Shown here one piece after another: positions 52,432-62,122 of a stretch of 64,000 nucleotides of DNA (position 1 is its first letter; every line of letters starts with the position of its first letter). Source of the DNA: JBPRGH01 sp051418055 (GTDB lineage Bacteria; Bacteroidota; Bacteroidia; Cytophagales; Cyclobacteriaceae). The DNA lies in the NCBI GenBank assembly GCA_051418055.1, contig JBPRGH010000006.1:73105-137104 (forward strand). The letters run 5' to 3'. The notes below the pieces were generated by a model, which was not told the origin of the DNA, ran no database searches, and saw only the letters and a program-made list of their open reading frames with translations. The position numbers were made by a program, and so were the translations under genes.

Positions 52432-55002
52432 TTAATTTTCCTCAACAGGAAGGTAAATTTTAAAAGCACTGCCTTTTTTATATTCGCTTTTATAGGAGAC
52501 ACTTCCACCCAAGCGCTCTACAGCTTTTTTTACGATATATAATCCCAATCCGTTACCATAGGACCTTTCATTTGCACGATAAAACATTTCAAAAATGCGT
52601 GATTGATACTTGTTCTCTATTCCCACACCATTATCCTCTATACTGACTTCTATTCTGCCATCAATTTTATTGGTAGTAACAAATACATAAGGGTTTGCTG
52701 AAGGATATTTTGAAAATATTATAGCATTTTCTATCAGATTTTCGATGCAGCTTTTCAAAAGAGGATAACTACTATAAACGGTATTTATATTTAAACTGTG
52801 CCTGAAATCAATCTGCTTTTGTGCGGCCAGCGTTTTATAATTCAAAACAACATCCTTTAAAAGCTCCTCAAGGTTTACCTGCTCAATCTCTACCTTATTC
52901 ATGCTTACAAGGCTTATGGCCTGCAGCTTTTTCACCATCTCATCAAGCTGTTCGGCGGTCTTCTTCACCTGCATGAAAAGCTCTAAGGCTGCGGGCTCTT
53001 TTACTGTTGTTTTTGCCAATTCAGCTAATCCCAGGAAGGTAGTTAAAGGTCTCCGGAAATCGTGTGAGCTTTTATAGAAAAATATATCCAGTTCTTCATG
53101 TGCCGTTAACAATTCTTTTGTCCGGGATTCTATTTTATTTTCAAGATCCTCGTTTATAGCAACTATCTGATCATGGGCTTCCCTTAATTCTTCCGCCTGT
53201 GCTGTTATCTCTTCTTGTTTATCATTTAGCTCCTGATTAAGCATACTTAATTCCTGATTAACCTTTTTTCGAGTTTTCAGGATCCTGTAAGCAAGTAATA
53301 ATAGTACACCTAACAACAGGCTTCCAAGTGCAATAGCAACAATTAAGAATCTTTGATTTCTGATGGTTTGTTCTCTTAGTGCAAGCTCCTGCGCACGATT
53401 CTCATTAAGAAGCTCAATTTCACGTTCTTTGGCATTTAACTTATATCGTGCAGAAATTTCTGCAAACTGCCTGTTTTTGGTTTCATTAAAGATACTGTCC
53501 TTTAATGTGGAATAGTGTTTATAGTAGTCAAATGCCTGATCTTTATTACCGACGGCTTCATAATATTGTGAGGTATACAAATAGTTATTTAGCAATCCTG
53601 TTTTCACCTGTATCTCCATAAACTTTTCACGGGCATCATTTAATTTCTCCTCTGCCTTACTAAATTGCCCTATTTTTGTATAAATATGGCCTAACACATT
53701 CTCACCTATAGCTATTCCTAATTTTGCACCGAGTTTTTTATCGGTCTCATAGGACTCCAGGTACTTTTCAAGAGCAGTTTTATAAAGTCCTTTTTTCTCA
53801 TATACCAAACCCATATTAAAATTTACATCAGACATTCCTTTTTTATATCCGATCCTTTCTCTCAACTCATAAGCTTTTTGAAAATTTTCTAATGCTTTAT
53901 CATATTCATGAAAATCATATTGAAAGAGTCCCATAAAATTATAACCTGTAGCTTCATTACCAATATTCCCTGTTTGCTCACTTAATTCAACTGATCTTTC
54001 GAGATAGTCAAAAGCCTCATTTCTCTGGCCTTGCTGCTTTGATAGCCATGCCAGATTATACAATACGGTACTTAGTTCGTTTAAATTACCCTGGTCCTCA
54101 AATACATCTGCTGCTTTAAAATAATAATCTGCCGATAGCTCATATTCATCAAGCTGCATATATAATGCCCCCAATGCATTATTAGCCTTGGCTAATCCAA
54201 ACTGATAACCTGACTCTTGATAGACATCTTTGGCATTTTCATTATAAAAGGCAGAGGAGTCAAAACTCGAAACTGAAGAATATACTTCACCAAGCTCCAG
54301 AAACACCTGAGCCTGGCCGAATAGATCATCTTCTTTTTCATAATATGCTAAAGATTCGTGTAATCTTTTTATTGCTAATTGGTATAACCCTTTGTTATTT
54401 AACAGGCGCCCATACAGAAAATGATACTTTGATGCCTTTTCCGTATTTTCCTCTACCAGTAAAGCTTTTAAAATATCCTCTGCCCTATACACCTCTCCTA
54501 CTTCAATCAATGCATCAGTAAGAGAAAGTTTTAGATCTGCATATTTTGGATCATTAACAGGTGCCTTTGTTAGAAGAGAATCAATAAGTTCAATTACCTT
54601 AAGGAACTGTCCCTGTCTTTTTAATGAAGTAACATAATAATTATAACCATCAAAATATAATATATTATTTTTTTCAGCAAGATTAATTGCCTTTTTATAA
54701 AGCTCTTCAGCCTGCTGATATTTACCTACAGTATAGGCTGATATTCCTTTGTTTGCATAAGCCTGGATCTGTAGATCAACATCATCTACCTTATCTATCA
54801 TAGCATATGCAGAATCGGCAAATATCATTGCCTCATCAGGATCAATATGCCAGAGATAATCGCTAAGCTGATTCAACAGAGCCAGTTTCTCTTCAGGATA
54901 TTCAGCTTTTCTTATCAGGTCCTTCAAACTATCGATTTCCTGATGCTGAGAAACTGCTGAAAAGCTTAAAAGCACTAGAACTATAGAAAATATTCGCACC
55001 AT
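52432..55002 (-). CDS. TPR-containing hybrid-free sensor histidine kinase
   Basis: Membrane-bound sensor kinase of 856 residues. Signal peptide (1-18), then about twelve TPR units in the periplasm (30-520), a membrane helix (FLIVAIALGSLLLGVLLLLAYRIL, about 555-580), a coiled coil with HisKA dimerisation and phosphoacceptor His647 (SSHDFRRPL), and an HATPase domain with N-box ENLIENAIIFS, G1 DNGVGIENK and G2 GNGLGLYIV. There is no receiver or DNA-binding domain. TPR sensors of this kind are common in Bacteroidota and often sense protein or peptide partners. Target regulator unknown, possibly the single-domain receiver at 51235. Confidence 0.93.
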   Translation of the reverse strand: MVRIFSIVLVLLSFSAVSQHQEIDSLKDLIRKAEYPEEKLALLNQLSDYLWHIDPDEAMIFADSAYAMIDKVDDVDLQIQAYANKGISAYTVGKYQQAEELYKKAINLAEKNNILYFDGYNYYVTSLKRQGQFLKVIELIDSLLTKAPVNDPKYADLKLSLTDALIEVGEVYRAEDILKALLVEENTEKASKYHFLYGRLLNNKGLYQLAIKRLHESLAYYEKEDDLFGQAQVFLELGEVYSSVSSFDSSAFYNENAKDVYQESGYQFGLAKANNALGALYMQLDEYELSADYYFKAADVFEDQGNLNELSTVLYNLAWLSKQQGQRNEAFDYLERSVELSEQTGNIGNEATGYNFMGLFQYDFHEYDKALENFQKAYELRERIGYKKGMSDVNFNMGLVYEKKGLYKTALEKYLESYETDKKLGAKLGIAIGENVLGHIYTKIGQFSKAEEKLNDAREKFMEIQVKTGLLNNYLYTSQYYEAVGNKDQAFDYYKHYSTLKDSIFNETKNRQFAEISARYKLNAKEREIELLNENRAQELALREQTIRNQRFLIVAIALGSLLLGVLLLLAYRILKTRKKVNQELSMLNQELNDKQEEITAQAEELREAHDQIVAINEDLENKIESRTKELLTAHEELDIFFYKSSHDFRRPLTTFLGLAELAKTTVKEPAALELFMQVKKTAEQLDEMVKKLQAISLVSMNKVEIEQVNLEELLKDVVLNYKTLAAQKQIDFRHSLNINTVYSSYPLLKSCIENLIENAIIFSKYPSANPYVFVTTNKIDGRIEVSIEDNGVGIENKYQSRIFEMFYRANERSYGNGLGLYIVKKAVERLGGSVSYKSEYKKGSAFKIYLPVEEN

Positions 55003-55149
55003 GTAAATTATAAGGTGATCCTATGTTTTATACGATTTTACACTAAAAATAATTCTAATTACAGTGTTATCATTTATTTATTTAGAGAATCGGATTATAA
55101 CAATTAATTTTTTATGTTGGTTAACTAACAAAAAGGATTTCAATAACTT

Positions 55150-55536
55150 ATGACTTTTGCTATAATAATTGGTATAATAGTCCTGGCATTGTTAATAGCC
55201 GTTATTTTCTACTATGGCTTAAAAAGCAGGGGTCCCTGGGGAACCTTCTGGACCTTCTTCCTGGTGATCTTTTTCGGGATTTGGATTGCCGCACTATGGA
55301 TCCCTCCGGCCGGACCTGTCTATTGGGGCATTGCCTGGTTGGATTTAATTTTTGTAGGAATTTTATTTGCCCTTATTCTTGCTGCAGCCTCGCCGCTTTC
55401 TAAAAAGGACTTTGATGATCCTGAAGCCAAAGTTAAGACTGAAAGCTATAGCAGGACAGGTGCTGTTGTAGGAGCATTTTTCTGGATAATGCTATTGTTC
55501 TTTGTATTAGCTGTTATCGCTGGGTTTTTAATTTAA
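55150..55536 (+). CDS. Four-helix membrane protein
   Basis: A 128-residue protein, mostly hydrophobic, with four membrane segments (IIIGIIVLALLIAVIFYY, TFFLVIFFGIWIAALWI, LDLIFVGILFALILAA, VVGAFFWIMLLFFVLAVIAGF) and a charged loop SPLSKKDFDDPEAKVK between the third and fourth. I do not recognise a named family. It is convergent with the metalloprotease gene and shares a terminator with it. Confidence 0.7.
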   Translation: MTFAIIIGIIVLALLIAVIFYYGLKSRGPWGTFWTFFLVIFFGIWIAALWIPPAGPVYWGIAWLDLIFVGILFALILAAASPLSKKDFDDPEAKVKTESYSRTGAVVGAFFWIMLLFFVLAVIAGFLI

Positions 55537-55625
55537 GAACAATAGTAATGCAAAATTAATTGCCTTTTATTAACAGTAGACGAAGAAGAATTTTGTAAAT
55601 AGAGATTTGATAAACGACCAAATTT

Positions 55626-55658
55626 AAAACCCGGCAAAAATAATTCCTGCCGGGTTTT
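55626..55658. terminator. Bidirectional intrinsic terminator
   Basis: AAAACCCGGCA and TGCCGGGTTTT pair perfectly over 11 bases with an 11-base loop. T runs are formed on both strands. It ends the rightward membrane-protein gene and the leftward metalloprotease gene. Confidence 0.9.
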
Positions 55659-55678
55659 AAATTTCACAAATTTTGATC

Positions 55679-58126
55679 TTAAATTTTCTTCAATCCTTCT
55701 ATTCGCAAAATCACATCTTCAAGATGAGCCCGTGGGATCCCTTTAAACCTGGATTTATTTTTATTGATCATATTTTTCAGGTCTTCAAGCTCAGCACGAG
55801 AAATTGAAGGTATATCGCTCTGCTTTAGATCATTTGACAGGTTTTGATAATCAGAATACTCTACAAGCTTTTCGATATACGCTTTTTGTAAATTCCTGCG
55901 AAAAACGTCAATGGAATTTCCGCTTTTTAATTCATTAAATATACCTTCTGTCAAATCACCCAAAAGAACAGCCGGAGAATAATATTCATCAGAAATTTCA
56001 TGCTCCAGCATCCGCTTTAAGCGGTCATCATTTAGTAAATTATTCAGGTGGCGTACCTGAAGGCTTCTGATTTTATCAGCATAGCCATATCCACTGGTGT
56101 TTCTTAATATCTCCTCCTGCAATAACCAATCAGGAGTAGAGAATGCATGATCATTCAACCATTGAACAGCTTTCTTCTGTTCTTTTTCATCAACAACGGA
56201 ATACACATAACCCTCTTGATCGGCATTTTTCCTAATTTCTTCCACCCCACCAACAACGGCAGTCACATGTCCAACATATCTGCTCCAAACACCTATCAAT
56301 TCGTTATAAAGCTCAGAAAGGTCATCATAATTGTTAGTTTCATCCGCAGTCCATTCTTTCAGTTTAGGTGCAACCTTTTTCAGGTTATTTAAGCCATATG
56401 TGCTTGCTTTTATCGGGTCATCACCGATATTCTCTGTCTGAGAAGAAGGATCTACCCGGCCATAGTCATTGCCAAACATATATCTCGGATCACCTTCATG
56501 TTTTTTAATCCAGCTATCCAGGATTTCTTTTTCATCTTCAGTCTTCTCTGCTTCCGGAATATACCGATACCCCCAGTTAATAGCATAATGATCATAAGGT
56601 CCTATTTGTCTTACAAAACGGATACCCTCATCACCAGGCTGAGCTATATAATTATAGCGGGCATAATCCATAACACTTGGTGCTATACCAAACTCCTGTG
56701 TAAATTTTCCCGATCTTAAAGAATCAACCGGATAGGCAGAGCTTGATTTCATGTTGTGAGGAAGACCAAGAGCATGCCCTATCTCATGTGCAATAACCTG
56801 ACGCATCATTTCACCAATTTCTTCCAAAGGTGTATTTAAAGTTCTTGCCGAAGGATTGGCAGCTCCTGTTTCAAGTAAATACCTGTTCCTGTATGACCTC
56901 AGATGATTATGGTACCATACAATATCACTTTCAATAATTTCTCCTGAACGAGGGTCACTAACACTAGGTCCCATAGCATTACGAGTTGTAGTAGCAACAT
57001 AGCGAATAGTGGAATACCTGGTATCCTCTGGGCTAAATTCCGGATCTTCTTCCGGTGAAGGTGGGTCTTTGGCAATAATAGCATTTTTAAAGCCTGCTGT
57101 CTCAAAAGTTTTCTGCCAATCCTCTACTCCCTGTCGTATGAAAGGACGTAACTTTTCTGGGGTGGCAGGATCAAGATAATAAACAATGGGTTTTACCGGC
57201 TCTACTAGCTCTCCTCTTGCATATGCTTCAGGATCACTTGGCTCCAGTCTCCAGCGTCGTATGAAGCTTTTATCGTCTGCTTTTAATTCTTCTGAACCAT
57301 AATCGATCTGCTTGACAGTAAACCATCCTATACGCGGATCATAAGCACGTGGTGTCATAGGATTTTTCGGCAGCAGGATCATAGACTGATTCATTAACAT
57401 CGAAATAGCTCCTGTTTGTGTACTAGAAGGAGGCTCCGCAGCATTATAAGTCAGGTCTTGTAACATTTCAATATTTTGAGGAAAACTCTTCAGCGTATCA
57501 ATAAAGCTTCTGTCATTATCGAGGTTACTTACCTTATACTGCTTTCTAAAGTAAGAAGGCAAACCACTTATAGCTTTTACATCTGAAGTTAAAAATTTAT
57601 TAACTTCTATAACCGAACCTGTTTTATCCTTATTATATGCCACTATATCAAATGCATAGATCACCGGCTGGTAATTATTAGCCACTACAGATTTGTAAAT
57701 AGGAAGGCTATCATTGGCAACAGCATTGTAGGAAACGGAACGTAATAATATTTTCTTTTGCTTTTTCTCCCATCTCACTACCTGCTCACCTAGTTTTGAG
57801 CCGGCATTAATATATCCACCGCCTAAACCGGCAGGAATTTTAGCGACTCGCGATACCAGGAGCATGTCCTGGTTTAATAAAGTATCAGGAATTTCAAAAT
57901 AATATTTCTCATCTACGAAATGAATATTAAACAGTCCTTGATCTGTGACTGCATCATTTGTAATCACCTCATTATAAGCCTTAATCTTATCTTTTTTAGC
58001 AGATTTTGCTGGCTCCTGCTGCGTAGCATCCTCTTTTTTCTTTTTCTTCTTTTTCCGTTGTGCCTCAGATTCAGAGATCCCTGCAACTAAAAACAGAAGT
58101 ATCAATACAAAATATTTTATTCTCAT
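55679..58126 (-). CDS. Large exported zinc-dependent metalloprotease (DUF5117/DUF4953 type)
   Basis: An 815-residue exported protease. The signal peptide is followed by a very lysine-rich segment (QRKKKKKKKED). The mid-protein zinc site is HEIGHALGLPH (His447, Glu448, His451, His457), of the HExxHxxGxxH metzincin kind. The N-terminal 300 residues match the DUF5117 region seen in Bacteroidota relatives, and the C-terminal half the DUF4953-type region. It is monocistronic. Substrates are unknown. No type IX sorting domain is present, so it probably stays in the periplasm. Confidence 0.9.
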   Translation of the reverse strand: MRIKYFVLILLFLVAGISESEAQRKKKKKKKEDATQQEPAKSAKKDKIKAYNEVITNDAVTDQGLFNIHFVDEKYYFEIPDTLLNQDMLLVSRVAKIPAGLGGGYINAGSKLGEQVVRWEKKQKKILLRSVSYNAVANDSLPIYKSVVANNYQPVIYAFDIVAYNKDKTGSVIEVNKFLTSDVKAISGLPSYFRKQYKVSNLDNDRSFIDTLKSFPQNIEMLQDLTYNAAEPPSSTQTGAISMLMNQSMILLPKNPMTPRAYDPRIGWFTVKQIDYGSEELKADDKSFIRRWRLEPSDPEAYARGELVEPVKPIVYYLDPATPEKLRPFIRQGVEDWQKTFETAGFKNAIIAKDPPSPEEDPEFSPEDTRYSTIRYVATTTRNAMGPSVSDPRSGEIIESDIVWYHNHLRSYRNRYLLETGAANPSARTLNTPLEEIGEMMRQVIAHEIGHALGLPHNMKSSSAYPVDSLRSGKFTQEFGIAPSVMDYARYNYIAQPGDEGIRFVRQIGPYDHYAINWGYRYIPEAEKTEDEKEILDSWIKKHEGDPRYMFGNDYGRVDPSSQTENIGDDPIKASTYGLNNLKKVAPKLKEWTADETNNYDDLSELYNELIGVWSRYVGHVTAVVGGVEEIRKNADQEGYVYSVVDEKEQKKAVQWLNDHAFSTPDWLLQEEILRNTSGYGYADKIRSLQVRHLNNLLNDDRLKRMLEHEISDEYYSPAVLLGDLTEGIFNELKSGNSIDVFRRNLQKAYIEKLVEYSDYQNLSNDLKQSDIPSISRAELEDLKNMINKNKSRFKGIPRAHLEDVILRIEGLKKI

Positions 58127-58362
58127 AATTTGAAAAAATTATAGTTATCAACACTACTAAGATGGGCCTTTAATAATATTTAAAAAAATCAGATAAGTCT
58201 GATAATGCCGTTATTAAGACCTAAAATAACTTCTCTCTACCGTTTAAATCAAAAATGTATTCTTTGTCTTTCAGAAATTACCTGTTATAAATTTTTAATC
58301 AGACAATACTTGAAAATACCGCAGAGACTGTAAGACCCTGAGAATCGCAGAGTATTAAGCAG

Positions 58363-58398
58363 TCGGACGGCTGCTTGAGGACAAGTAAAGCCGTCTGA
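58363..58398. repeat. Inverted repeat in the gap downstream of menB
   Basis: TCGGACGGCT (58363-58372) pairs with AGCCGTCTGA (58389-58398), one G-T pair, around a 16-base loop. It is more GC-rich than its surroundings and has no T run, so it does not look like an ordinary terminator. The 289-base gap 58127-58415 otherwise holds nothing recognisable. It may be a REP-like element or an mRNA-stabilising hairpin. Confidence 0.5.
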
Positions 58399-58415
58399 CG
58401 GCAGTGTGATGGTGG

Positions 58416-59258
58416 TTAAGGTATCCACTTAATATCTTTAAAATCCGGCTTACGTTTTTCAAGGAATGCATTTCTTCCTTCTTTCGCTTCCTCGGTCATA
58501 TAAGCCAGTCGAGTAGCTTCACCGGCAAATACCTGCTGACCAACCATACCGTCATCTGTAAGATTGAAAGCAAACTTCAGCATCTTTATTGAAGTAGGTG
58601 ACTTGGCAAGGATCTCCTGTGCCCACTGATAGGCAGTATCTTCAAGTTCTTCGTGAGGTATAACAGCATTAACCATTCCCATTTCATAAGCTTCCTGCGC
58701 TGAATAATTTCTTCCTAAAAAGAATATCTCGCGTGCCCGCTTCTGCCCCACCATTTTGGCAAGATAAGCAGAGCCATAACCGCCATCAAAACTGGTGACA
58801 TCAGCATCAGTTTGTTTGAAAATAGCATGTTCTTTACTGGCTAGTGTAAGATCGCACACCACATGTAAGCTATGCCCTCCCCCAACTGCCCAACCCGGCA
58901 CAACGGCAATGACCACTTTAGACATGAAGCGTATCAATCGCTGTACTTCCAGGATATTCAGGCGGGGCATACCAGCTTCATCAACATAACCCTGCTGTCC
59001 CCGGGTACGCTGATCACCGCCACTGCAAAAAGAGTATTTACCATCTTTGGATGAAGGGCCCTCAGCAGAGAATAATACAACACCTATAGAAGTATCTTCT
59101 CTGGCATCTATAAATGCTTCATATAATTCAGCAACAGTTTTTGGTCGAAAAGCATTTCTTACATCAGGCCTGTTAAATGCTATTCTTGCTACTCCGCCGG
59201 ATTTTTTATAGGTAATATCCTCAAATTCTTTTACTGTTTGCCAGTTTGCCTTACTCAT
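58416..59258 (-). CDS. menB: 1,4-dihydroxy-2-naphthoyl-CoA synthase
   Basis: Crotonase-fold enzyme that closes the naphthoquinone ring from o-succinylbenzoyl-CoA in menaquinone synthesis. The 280-residue length and motifs are specific for MenB: FSGGDQRTRG-like CSGGDQRTRGQQGY, VVPGWAVGGGHSLHVVCDLTLAS, QTDADVTSFDGGYGSAYLA and the ending KRKPDFKDIKWIP. No other men gene is adjacent. It points to menaquinone-based respiration, as usual in Bacteroidota. Confidence 0.96.
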   Translation of the reverse strand: MSKANWQTVKEFEDITYKKSGGVARIAFNRPDVRNAFRPKTVAELYEAFIDAREDTSIGVVLFSAEGPSSKDGKYSFCSGGDQRTRGQQGYVDEAGMPRLNILEVQRLIRFMSKVVIAVVPGWAVGGGHSLHVVCDLTLASKEHAIFKQTDADVTSFDGGYGSAYLAKMVGQKRAREIFFLGRNYSAQEAYEMGMVNAVIPHEELEDTAYQWAQEILAKSPTSIKMLKFAFNLTDDGMVGQQVFAGEATRLAYMTEEAKEGRNAFLEKRKPDFKDIKWIP

Positions 59259-59320
59259 ATATTTTTATTTAAGCTTATACTATATTTATTTAATGCCCTA
59301 AAATTAATGTATAGTTTTTC

Positions 59321-60010
59321 TTATTCCTTGTCCGCCTTACCTTTTTCACGAAATATCTTCCTGAAAACCGGGATAAGAACCAGTATAACAATCCCAAGGA
59401 GAATCCAACCGAGATAATCCCTAAGCCATGGAAATTGCCTTCCAAGATAATACCCTGCGCAAACTACTGCTACTGTAAAACCTATAGCTCCCAATACTAT
59501 AAAAGGTAAAAACTGGGACATAGGTAATTTAATCGAGCCTGAAAAAGCAGGGTTGAAGGTCCGGATCACAGGCAGAAACCTTCCAAATACAAGTGCCCAC
59601 TTTCCTTTTTCATAGTAATATTCTTCAGCTCTTTTCAGGTATTTCTTTTTATAGTACCAGGTATCTTCCTTTTTATAAAGTTTCTTTCCAAGCTTCTCTC
59701 CTACTTTATATCCTGTAAGGTCGCCAATTACAGCAACTACAATAAGAATTAATATCAAAGGAACTAAAGAAATAGATAAAGCCTCTGTCCCTGCTAATAA
59801 ACCCGCAGTAAATAATAATGTCTCCCCGCCAGGAATAACAAGGCCCATTAATGTTGCTGTCTCAGCATAAACCATGATGGCAATAATGGCAGTGCCACCC
59901 CATTTAATTATTTCTTCGTTGTTGATAAAAAGAAGGTGTGGCTGGAAATGGAGCAGGTACAGGCAGAGGATATAAAAAGAAAAAAGTGATGCCGATTTTA
60001 TTTTATGCAT
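59321..60010 (-). CDS. DedA-family membrane protein
   Basis: A 229-residue inner-membrane protein of the DedA/VTT family, likely involved in moving polyprenyl-phosphate or phospholipid across the membrane. Motifs: GLVIPGGETLLFTAG (re-entrant helix), GDLTGYKVGEKLG and the family signature FGRFLPVIRTFNPAFSG, with the essential Arg residues. The last part is a membrane helix and a basic tail. It lies 62 bases upstream of menB's start side, on the same strand as menB. Confidence 0.92.
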   Translation of the reverse strand: MHKIKSASLFSFYILCLYLLHFQPHLLFINNEEIIKWGGTAIIAIMVYAETATLMGLVIPGGETLLFTAGLLAGTEALSISLVPLILILIVVAVIGDLTGYKVGEKLGKKLYKKEDTWYYKKKYLKRAEEYYYEKGKWALVFGRFLPVIRTFNPAFSGSIKLPMSQFLPFIVLGAIGFTVAVVCAGYYLGRQFPWLRDYLGWILLGIVILVLIPVFRKIFREKGKADKE

Positions 60011-60099
60011 TCTTTTATAGCCAAAAAAAGTTTAAAATCCATACTATTTGTTCCTATGTAATTAGGAATAAGCTCTACTTTCAGAATTTAATAAAGAAC

Positions 60100-60402
60100 T
60101 TATCTTATCTCTTTATAATCATCCGGTAAAGGTATTTCCTCAAAAGTTGTTTCACCATCCCGGTTAAAATCCTTCTTAAGGAGCAGTAACTTTTTATCGC
60201 TACGGCTCACCTGAAAAGCAATAATATCTGATTTGCTGCCTAATTGTCGTCTGGCATACTCGTAAGGAATATGGCTTAAGGTGGGATAAGGATGTTCATA
60301 CTCAAAAGCTTCCGCTGCCCCTGAAGGATCTATGAAATAAACCGAACCCTGATTTTTAGTAAGAGTTTTAATTACTTCTTTTGAAATTATATCCTGATCC
60401 AT
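60100..60402 (-). CDS. Small hypothetical protein
   Basis: A 100-residue soluble protein with no signal peptide or membrane helix. It contains FIDPSGAAEAFEYEHPYPTLSH and a short tail resembling an EF-hand-like loop (DFNRDGETTFEEI: Asp, Asn, Asp, Gly, Glu at fitting places), which may bind calcium by chance or design. No family recognised. It may be co-transcribed with the DedA gene 89 bases downstream. Confidence 0.6.
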   Translation of the reverse strand: MDQDIISKEVIKTLTKNQGSVYFIDPSGAAEAFEYEHPYPTLSHIPYEYARRQLGSKSDIIAFQVSRSDKKLLLLKKDFNRDGETTFEEIPLPDDYKEIR

Positions 60403-60550
60403 AATCCTGCTAATTGATATATTTAATAATCAATTTCGAATGTATAAATGTTTTAAAATGCATCTTGTAAAAAATAATTTAACCAGAGAATATCTTAAGA
60501 TACAAAAGAGATGGTAACTAGGCGCTGAGAATTTATCACTAGTTACTTTT

Positions 60551-60588
60551 AAAATAAAAAGCCGTTCCCCTTATTAGAGAAACGGCTT
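60551..60588 (-). terminator. Intrinsic terminator after tRNA-Cys
   Basis: Read leftward, AAGCCGTT pairs with AACGGCTT around a 14-base loop and is followed by TTTATTTT. It lies 14 bases past the tRNA end and so ends its transcript. Confidence 0.85.
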
Positions 60589-60602
60589 CTAATTTTATTA
60601 AG

Positions 60603-60673
60603 AGGCGCTGAGCGGATTCGAACCGCTGTAGAAGGTTTTGCAGACCTCTGCCTAGCCACTCGGCCACAGCGCC
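60603..60673 (-). tRNA. tRNA-Cys (anticodon GCA)
   Basis: A 71-base cloverleaf on the reverse strand. The acceptor stem is GGCGCTG with CAGCGCC, the anticodon stem GAGGT with ACCTT around loop CTGCAAA (anticodon GCA), and the T arm GCGGTTCGAATCCGC. The 3' CCA is not encoded. The length and GCA anticodon are normal for cysteine tRNA. Confidence 0.97.
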
Positions 60674-60779
60674 ATTTTTATAAGAGCTGCAAAAGTAAAA
60701 ATAAAGATCATTCCATCAAACTTATTTTACTTATATGACGAGAAAAAGCATGATTTTTATCTGGTAAAATAAAAACCAT

Positions 60780-61571
60780 TCAAATTTCATTGTCCAATGC
60801 TCTCTTTACCCGCTCCCAATCCAAATTGAAACTTTCTTCTTTGAAACCATCCGGCACTTTAAGAGCTGTGGTAGATAAAATTCGTTCCTCCATTTCCGGA
60901 TGGGTATTTATAAAAGAAATAGTATTATGCTCTAACTGATTAGTTTTCATGATCATCATAAATTGGGCAAATCTTATAGGATCAATATTACTGTTCAATA
61001 ATAAGGATCGCCCGAAATCATCCGCCTCTCTTTCCTGCTCACGATTAAAATGCATGGACAAAGCAGTTTTTCCAAGCTCAGATACCATTACAGGATCGCC
61101 CCCCGTTAAAACTGCCAATAATAAACTAAACCCTATTTCATTTGTCAGCCTCTCGATTAAATGCTCGTGATCAATATGCCCCATCTCATGGGCCAATACA
61201 GCGGCAAGCATCTCAGGGTTTTCACATTTTTTAATCAATCCGGTAAACACATATATCCTGCCTTCAAGTGTAGCAAATGCATTTACATCTTCAGATTCCA
61301 GGATAAGGATCTTAAAGGGTACTGTGTCAGTGGTATTTTCCTGAAGCCTATCCATAATAATTAATACTGCCGAATCTACCACGGGATCTTCATTAAGTAT
61401 TCTCCCTTTCCTGAACTGTTCATCAAGATAAATAGCAAGCTGTTCTTTCTGATGCTTATTTAACACCGGTAGATCTACAGGATCCTTATTAGCAAAATAA
61501 ATAGCGCTAATTGCCCAAACACCTGCAAAAAACAAAAGCAGTAAAATGAGATCTCTATATATTTTTCTCAT
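60780..61571 (-). CDS. M48-family zinc metallopeptidase
   Basis: A 263-residue membrane-anchored protease with one N-terminal helix (LILLLLFFAGVWAISAIYFA). The zinc site is HEMGH (His128, Glu129, His132) with the third ligand in REQEREADDFG, the standard M48 pattern. It resembles periplasmic quality-control proteases such as BepA without its TPR part. Its start overlaps the stop of the upstream DUF4870 gene by one base, so the two are co-translated. Confidence 0.92.
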   Translation of the reverse strand: MRKIYRDLILLLLFFAGVWAISAIYFANKDPVDLPVLNKHQKEQLAIYLDEQFRKGRILNEDPVVDSAVLIIMDRLQENTTDTVPFKILILESEDVNAFATLEGRIYVFTGLIKKCENPEMLAAVLAHEMGHIDHEHLIERLTNEIGFSLLLAVLTGGDPVMVSELGKTALSMHFNREQEREADDFGRSLLLNSNIDPIRFAQFMMIMKTNQLEHNTISFINTHPEMEERILSTTALKVPDGFKEESFNLDWERVKRALDNEI

Positions 61572-62053
61572 TAATTAGGTGGCTTATTTACAACTGATGG
61601 TTTTTTAACATCGAAACTTTTCTCAAATGCTTCCCTGTAAGCTATCCGGCCAAAAAACATAAAGTAATACATACGGCCGTAGAACCCTTTGAAAGCTGCA
61701 ATTAGGCTAAAAACAATATAAATAATATTAAATACTACTAAAGCAATTAAATATCCCCAGTAGATATCATTAAACTCTCCCAGTTTTAAAAATATCCTGA
61801 CAGTCCATATAACAAGTATCCCATTTAATATAGATATTGGGATCTGGCTTAATAAAGACTGTAGCGAATGAAATTTTACAAACCTGCTGCTCTCCTTTAT
61901 GAAATAGTAATAGATAAGCGAAGCTACTAAATTTAAAAGCGGAAATGGTAATCCTAATGCTGCCGTTGCAAACATCATCAGGTATGCTGCCATGGCTTTC
62001 TCCTTTTCCTTATAAGGAATTTCGGATGGTTGGGGAAGAACAGTTTCTGTCAT
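61571..62053 (-). CDS. DUF4870-like membrane protein
   Basis: A 160-residue protein with a soluble N-terminal 20 residues and four membrane segments from MAAYLMMFATAALGLPF to AFKGFYGRMYYFMFF. The segment YYYFIKESSRFVKFHSLQSLL is the hallmark of DUF4870. First gene of a two-gene operon with the M48 protease. Role unknown. Confidence 0.82.
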   Translation of the reverse strand: MTETVLPQPSEIPYKEKEKAMAAYLMMFATAALGLPFPLLNLVASLIYYYFIKESSRFVKFHSLQSLLSQIPISILNGILVIWTVRIFLKLGEFNDIYWGYLIALVVFNIIYIVFSLIAAFKGFYGRMYYFMFFGRIAYREAFEKSFDVKKPSVVNKPPN

Positions 62054-62122
62054 TTTTATCTTTGCTTTTTTTCTTAAAAATAGTACTTTAGGTTTTTAAT
62101 ACTAACGAAATAATAAAAAACT

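Noticed and set aside
58321..58362. Degraded rRNA or tRNA fragment near GCAGAG repeats
   Set aside because: No cloverleaf or rRNA core sequence can be recognised; the short repeats are too small to assign.
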